A stretch of DNA of 64,000 nucleotides from an uncultured Alistipes sp. Lineage in GTDB: Bacteria; Bacteroidota; Bacteroidia; Bacteroidales; Rikenellaceae. The notes under the pieces are model-generated. The model was not told the origin of the DNA. It did not search any database and saw only the letters and a program-made list of their open reading frames with translations. The stretch lies in assembly GCA_900546065.1 (NCBI GenBank), contig URBK01000010.1, forward strand, positions 31,236 to 95,235, written 5' to 3'. How positions within the stretch are numbered: position 1 is the stretch's first letter; the number at the start of each line of letters is the position of its first letter. Positions 60,377 through 64,000 of the stretch are shown one piece after another. Both the position numbers and the translations under genes were made by a program.

Positions 60377-60829
60377 TTACTCGCGGTTGCGCGAGTCGAT
60401 CCATATCGTCACGGGGCCGTCGTTCACAAGCTCCACCTTCATGTCGGCGCCGAACACCCCCGTGGCGACCTTGCCCCCGAAAGAGGAGCGCACGCTCTCC
60501 ACGAAGCGTTCGTATATGGGCCGCGACACCGCCTCGGGCGCCGACCTGATGTAAGATGGGCGGTTGCCGCGGCGGGTCGAGGCGAAGAGCGTGAACTGGC
60601 TCACGATCATGATCTGCCCCCCGGCCTGCGTCACGTCGAGGTTCATGACCCCGTCCGCATCGTCGAAGATACGCAGCCGCAGCAGCTTGCCCGCAAGCCA
60701 TGCGATATCGTCGTCGCCGTCGGCGGCCTCGACGCCAGCGAATACCAGCAGGCCGCCGTCGATGTGCGAATACTCGCGCCCGTCGATCGAGAGCGTGGCG
60801 CGGCTTACTCTCTGTATAAGGATTCTCAT
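60377..60829 (-). CDS. dtd: D-aminoacyl-tRNA deacylase
   Basis: 150 residues, normal length. It removes D-amino acids (and Gly mischarged on tRNA-Ala) from tRNAs. MRILIQRVSRATLSIDG, the SQFTL motif (77-81), RRGNRPSYIRSA and NDGPVTIWIDS with the cis-Gly-Pro loop are all present. In an operon with rluA-like and endonuclease genes, gaps 32 and 25 bases. Confidence 0.95.
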   Translation of the reverse strand: MRILIQRVSRATLSIDGREYSHIDGGLLVFAGVEAADGDDDIAWLAGKLLRLRIFDDADGVMNLDVTQAGGQIMIVSQFTLFASTRRGNRPSYIRSAPEAVSRPIYERFVESVRSSFGGKVATGVFGADMKVELVNDGPVTIWIDSRNRE

Positions 60830-60861
60830 TGTCCGTTACGTATGGATTTATCGCTTGGATA

Positions 60862-61554
60862 TCATCGCTGCGACTCTTCGAAGAAGGCCCACAGGCGGTC
60901 GCCCGCAGGCACGGGGGCCGTGACGCGGATCGTCTCATGGCTTACCGGGTGCGTGAACTCCACACACCGCGAGTGGAGCGAGATGCCGCCGTCGGGATTC
61001 GAGCGGCGCGCCCCGTACTTCAGGTCGCCGCGTATCGGACACCCGATCTTCGAGAGCTGCGCCCGGATCTGGTGGTGGCGTCCCGTCAGAAGCCGCACCT
61101 CCACGAGCGTGTAGTTCGTGGCGCGGGCCGCTACGCGGTACTCCAGCTCCGCACGCTTCGCATCGCCGCGCGGCGCATCCAGCGCACGCGAGCGGTTCGT
61201 GCGTCCGTCACGCAGGATGTAGTGCACCAGCCGCCCCTGCTCCGGAGAGGGCGTATGCTCCGTAATGGCCCAATAGCTCTTCGAGATGCGCCCCTCGCGG
61301 ATCATGTCGTTAAGGCGCGTCAGTGCCTTCGACGTCTTGGCGAAGAGCACAGCCCCGCTCACGGGACGGTCGATGCGGTGCACAACGCCCAGAAAGACTC
61401 CGCCCGCCTTGTGGTCGCGCACCTTGATCATGGCCTTGATCTCGGTCTCCAGCGCATCGTCCGTCTCGCGGTCGGGCTGCACCAGATCACCGCAGTGTTT
61501 GTTCACCACCATCAGGTGGTTGTCCTCGTAGAGTATGTCGTCGGGTGTGAACAT
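60862..61554 (-). CDS. RluA-family pseudouridine synthase
   Basis: 230 residues, catalytic domain only, without the S4 domain. VVHRIDRPVSGAVLFAKT has catalytic Asp62; LYEDNHLMVVNKHCGDLVQ, ISKSYWAI, LLTGRHHQIRAQLSKIGCPI and ISLHSRCVEFTHP are family blocks. It isomerises a uridine in rRNA or tRNA; the target is not clear from sequence. 10 bases after cdd. Confidence 0.92.
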   Translation of the reverse strand: MFTPDDILYEDNHLMVVNKHCGDLVQPDRETDDALETEIKAMIKVRDHKAGGVFLGVVHRIDRPVSGAVLFAKTSKALTRLNDMIREGRISKSYWAITEHTPSPEQGRLVHYILRDGRTNRSRALDAPRGDAKRAELEYRVAARATNYTLVEVRLLTGRHHQIRAQLSKIGCPIRGDLKYGARRSNPDGGISLHSRCVEFTHPVSHETIRVTAPVPAGDRLWAFFEESQR

Positions 61555-61564
61555 GTATTGGATG

Positions 61565-62020
61565 TCAGAGTTTGAATGTGAATGGCAGCAGGTCGGCCGC
61601 CGACCCTACTACCGTCGCCGTGCCCCCGCCCGCCATGATGATACGTATGGGCGAGCCCTGACGGCGCTCCACGTCGAGCAGCGTCTGCCGGCACGCCCCG
61701 CACGGGTAACACTCGCGCGGCGAGGGGTCCGAAGCTATCGCCACGGCCTCCACAGCATCCCCCGCATGGCATGCACCCACGTGGTAGAGAAGCGTGCGCT
61801 CGGCACACAGCCCCGAGGGGAAGACCTCGCTCTCGATATTCGAGCCGCTCACCACGCGGCCGCTCGCAAGCCGCGCCGCAGCCCCCACGCGGAAGTGCGA
61901 ATAGGGTGCATAGGAATCACGTGTGGCGCGCTCGGCCGCCTCCACAAGCTGCCGGTCCTGCTCGGGCAGCGGGTGCGACGCGTCATAGCTCTCGTAGTCG
62001 AATTTCATCTCCCGTTTCAT
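61565..62020 (-). CDS. cdd: Cytidine deaminase
   Basis: 151 residues from ATG 62020 (62008 is an alternative). A continuous open frame reaching 63568 is a high-GC artefact antisense to the next gene. It deaminates cytidine/deoxycytidine in salvage. YAPYSHFRVGAAA, SNIESEVFPSGLCAERTLLYH (Cys72, Glu74) and CYPCGACRQTL (zinc CxxC) are diagnostic. First gene of a five-gene minus-strand operon. Confidence 0.94.
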   Translation of the reverse strand: MKREMKFDYESYDASHPLPEQDRQLVEAAERATRDSYAPYSHFRVGAAARLASGRVVSGSNIESEVFPSGLCAERTLLYHVGACHAGDAVEAVAIASDPSPRECYPCGACRQTLLDVERRQGSPIRIIMAGGGTATVVGSAADLLPFTFKL

Positions 62021-62043
62021 GGCGTCGGATATTTGGTCAACAA

Positions 62044-62051
62044 CAAAAATA
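62044..62051 (-). promoter_or_regulatory. -7 box of cdd operon
   Basis: Minus strand TATTTTTG, exact; leader about 20 nt. Confidence 0.55.
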
Positions 62052-62145
62052 CAACAATCGGCGCAAGATTCAAAATATGCGGGCCGGATTATAATTTTTC
62101 CCTCTGCGGGCGGGTTGCGGAGCCGCGTCGGATGCGAATTTTTCG

Positions 62146-62153
62146 TATCTTTG
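62146..62153 (+). promoter_or_regulatory. -7 box TATCTTTG of lipoprotein gene
   Basis: Exact consensus, 71 bases before ATG 62225. The 95 bases between this and the cdd promoter separate divergent genes. Confidence 0.6.
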
Positions 62154-62224
62154 GGCATCACCGCCGCGGCCGCAGGCCGAGCGCGGAGCCAAACACCGCC
62201 AAAACATCCCGAAACACCCTCGAT

Positions 62225-63409
62225 ATGAAAAACATACTCCTGCGCACCGCTCTCTCGGCCGTCATCCTCGCCGCCATGACGGGCTGCTCGCTGCTCAAGG
62301 TGTCGCTCTCGACGGGCGAGCCAATATCCCCGGACGACGCCCGCGTGCGGGTCATGACGCGCGCCCTCTACTACGACCTCTCGAACGACATAGTCACGGC
62401 CGCCGACTCCGTGGCCAAGGACTCCGACATCGACCTGCGCATACGCGCCATACGCTGGAAGATACGCATCACGCGCGCCGCCGTCTCGGCCGCCATGCAG
62501 ACCATCCCCGACGTGGCGCTGGCCGACACGTGGATCCTCTGCACGCGCATGGACCGCGCCTTCACCCGCCTGCCCGACTCGCTGCTCTTCGGGCGCTACA
62601 CCCCCATGATGCGCCAGACGGCACAACGCATGAAACTCAAGGTCGACTCCGTGGCGCACGAGGCCCTCACGGCCGAACGCTACGATCTGATGAAGGAGTA
62701 TGTCGAGCAGTACATACGCCGCAACCGCCCCCGCGCCGACGAGAACGTCACCCCGCAGAACACAACCCTCGCGTGGATCGAGTTCATGAAGAGCAAGGGC
62801 ATAGACGTCAGCTTCGACTCGGGATCCATCGCCGACGTCGTATCCGACATGAGCGACAAGATGAGCGGCCAGACCGGACAGTTCACAAACAGCCTCATCT
62901 GGTCGAAGGACATACTCGAGATCGAGTGGCAGAGGGACAGCATGTCGCAATACGTCGCCGCACAGATGGACAGCCTCGACCGCAGCTTCGAACGTATCGT
63001 CGTGGTGATGGAGAACATACCCGAAATATCCGATTCGGTGATGGTGCGCTTCAACCTCCATGTCGAGCAGGTGCTCGCCTCGCTCGAGAGCAGCCTCGAC
63101 TATGTCTTCGGGCAGGTCGACTTGCAGCGCAGCGAACTCCAGCGTTATGTCTCGGCCGAGCGCGAGGCCATAATCCGCCAAACCGCCGAGTCGGCTCAGG
63201 GCATGGTCCAGCAGGCTCTCGACCAAGTGCCCGCCATCGTCAGCCGCGTGGCCGTATGGCTCGTGCTGCTGGCCATCGTGGTGCTCGGGCTGCCATTCAC
63301 CGCAGGATACTGGGTCGGAACCCTCAGGGAACGCGCACGACAGCGTAAGCATACACGCCCCGACAACAACGCCCCGTCCGACAACACTCAGCAGGACAGC
63401 GCCCGATAA
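62225..63409 (+). CDS. Membrane-bound lipoprotein with coiled-coil, unknown function
   Basis: 394 residues from ATG 62225; the open frame upstream is antisense to cdd. A lipoprotein signal (SAVILAAMTGC, Cys21) is followed by helical segments ~45-150, a region VSDMSDKMSGQTGQF, a coiled-coil ~250-335 (HVEQVLASLESSLDYVFGQV) and a C-terminal transmembrane helix (RVAVWLVLLAIVVLGLPFTA) with a basic, polar tail. Lipid anchor plus membrane helix in one protein is uncommon and would place the middle in the periplasm. No family recognised. Confidence 0.75.
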   Translation: MKNILLRTALSAVILAAMTGCSLLKVSLSTGEPISPDDARVRVMTRALYYDLSNDIVTAADSVAKDSDIDLRIRAIRWKIRITRAAVSAAMQTIPDVALADTWILCTRMDRAFTRLPDSLLFGRYTPMMRQTAQRMKLKVDSVAHEALTAERYDLMKEYVEQYIRRNRPRADENVTPQNTTLAWIEFMKSKGIDVSFDSGSIADVVSDMSDKMSGQTGQFTNSLIWSKDILEIEWQRDSMSQYVAAQMDSLDRSFERIVVVMENIPEISDSVMVRFNLHVEQVLASLESSLDYVFGQVDLQRSELQRYVSAEREAIIRQTAESAQGMVQQALDQVPAIVSRVAVWLVLLAIVVLGLPFTAGYWVGTLRERARQRKHTRPDNNAPSDNTQQDSAR

Positions 63410-63482
63410 GATAACGCCCCGCAGGATAACGGCCGCGTACAGAAGTTGCGGCAGAGACGGATCCCGAAAACTGCGTTTCCGA

Positions 63483-63514
63483 TTTGTCTCTGCCCGCGGC
63501 TTTGAGTATCTTTG
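63483..63514 (+). promoter_or_regulatory. Promoter of second DMT exporter
   Basis: TTTG 63483-63486 and TATCTTTG 63507-63514, 20 bases apart. A long-loop hairpin GCGGCAGAGAC/GTCTCTGCC-CGC (63448-63497) overlaps the -33 element. Confidence 0.7.
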
Positions 63515-63568
63515 CCGCCGGAAAAGGGCGCGCACCCCAATGTGCCGCCACAGCAACCATTGACCCAC

Positions 63569-64000
63569 ATGACAAACGACAAGATCAAAGGATACCTCTG
63601 CGGCGCCGTCTCGGGCGCCTCGTACGGGCTTATACCCCTCTTCTCGCTGCCGCTGCTGCGCCGCGGCGTGGACTTCGACTCGCTGCTCTTCTACCGATAT
63701 CTGATCGCCGCCGCCGTGCTCGGCATCATCACCCGCCTGCAGGGCCGCGACTTCGCCCTGCGCCGCGACGAGATACCCTTCATCGCCGCCCTCGGCGTGT
63801 TGTTCGCCCTCTCGTCGATACTCATGTTCATGGCCTTCGACTATATGCCCACGGGTCTCGTATCGACCCTCTTCTTCATATACCCGATACTCGTGGCGCT
63901 GATCATGGCCGCGGCATACGGCGAGCGGATGACGTGGTGCCGCTCGCTCTCGCTCGCACTCGCCGTCGGAGGCATCGCCCTGCTCTACCTGCGCGGCGGC
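63569..64000 (+). CDS. DMT-superfamily (EamA) transporter, 3' partial
   Basis: The first 144 residues of an exporter cut by the window end. The complete first EamA repeat is visible, with about five helices (KGYLCGAVSGASYGLIPLFS, DSLLFYRYLIAAAVLGII, IAALGVLFALSSILMFMAFDYMPTGLVSTLFFIYPILVAL read in two parts). The FFIYPILVALIMA segment ends repeat one. It is not the same gene as the one at the left edge. Substrate unknown. Confidence 0.88.
   Translation, partial: MTNDKIKGYLCGAVSGASYGLIPLFSLPLLRRGVDFDSLLFYRYLIAAAVLGIITRLQGRDFALRRDEIPFIAALGVLFALSSILMFMAFDYMPTGLVSTLFFIYPILVALIMAAAYGERMTWCRSLSLALAVGGIALLYLRGG

Noticed and set aside
61565..63568. A 667-residue protein with cytidine deaminase at its C-terminus
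   Set aside because: Only the last 151 residues are deaminase; the rest is antisense to the lipoprotein gene and contains the cdd promoter.

Overview
The window looks like a chromosomal stretch of a high-GC member of the Bacteroidales, most like Alistipes/Rikenellaceae. The evidence is the repeated Bacteroidetes-type promoter (TTTG about 20 bases before TAnnTTTG, seen upstream of at least fifteen genes, often as TATCTTTG), the gene order uppS-bamA-ompH-ompH, menaquinone UbiE, DUF4924, lipoproteins with short signal peptides, and a strongly GC-biased third codon position with ATA isoleucine codons. The species assignment is inference. I saw no insertion sequence, phage, integron or CRISPR array.

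Layout. 1-9 kb: end of a DMT exporter, a GH30 lipoprotein, thioesterase and TsaC, YebC, a repeat-rich gap, then cca and pdxJ divergent from nadK, then uppS. 9-15 kb: envelope biogenesis (bamA, two ompH/skp) and two unassigned envelope genes. 15-22 kb: sugar-related genes on the minus strand (kinase-like protein, CBM9-like protein, PAP2 phosphatase, HdeD-like protein, a DUF1080-PHP fusion lipoprotein, a clan-A-like glycosidase). 22-26 kb: a minus-strand run lolE-like, ubiE, lipoprotein, SPOR-like, HAD phosphatase. 26-30.4 kb: zinc peptidase, GDSL/SGNH protein and MBOAT, probably an envelope O-acetylation unit. 30.4-33.4 kb: two copies of an RNA-like module, a DprA-like protein, a secreted protein and QueD. 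33.5-38.5 kb: polA and a GH51 arabinofuranosidase. 38.6-40.7 kb: a structured leader RNA, a P-II protein and AmtB. 40.8-42.5 kb: a coupled pair (HD hydrolase with C-terminal HTH; Cdd1-DUF3795 fusion) and tRNA-Leu(TAG). 42.6-45.9 kb: an FAD oxidoreductase and two glycosyltransferase-like proteins. 45.9-46.9 kb: a gene-free gap with a well-folded candidate ncRNA. 46.9-57.5 kb: GH78, DUF1080 lyase/hydrolase, tricorn-like protease, murA, tdk and a sugar isomerase-like protein. 58-62 kb: rpmH and a five-gene minus-strand operon (cdd, rluA-like, dtd, endonuclease, DUF4924). 62-64 kb: a membrane lipoprotein and the start of a second DMT exporter.

Best leads: (1) a three-way-junction RNA with its own promoter and U8 terminator at 46.4 kb; (2) two copies of an 80-nt module at 30.5 and 30.9 kb whose closing stem shows a compensatory base-pair change, the second ending directly at a start codon; (3) a promoter-structured RNA-terminator unit in front of the P-II/AmtB genes, whose P-II protein lacks the usual Gln39; (4) MurA with Asp in place of the fosfomycin-target Cys; (5) an HD alarmone-hydrolase-like protein with a SANT/HTH tail translationally coupled to a Cdd1-DUF3795 fusion. 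All folds were done by eye and all family calls come from motif recognition without searches.
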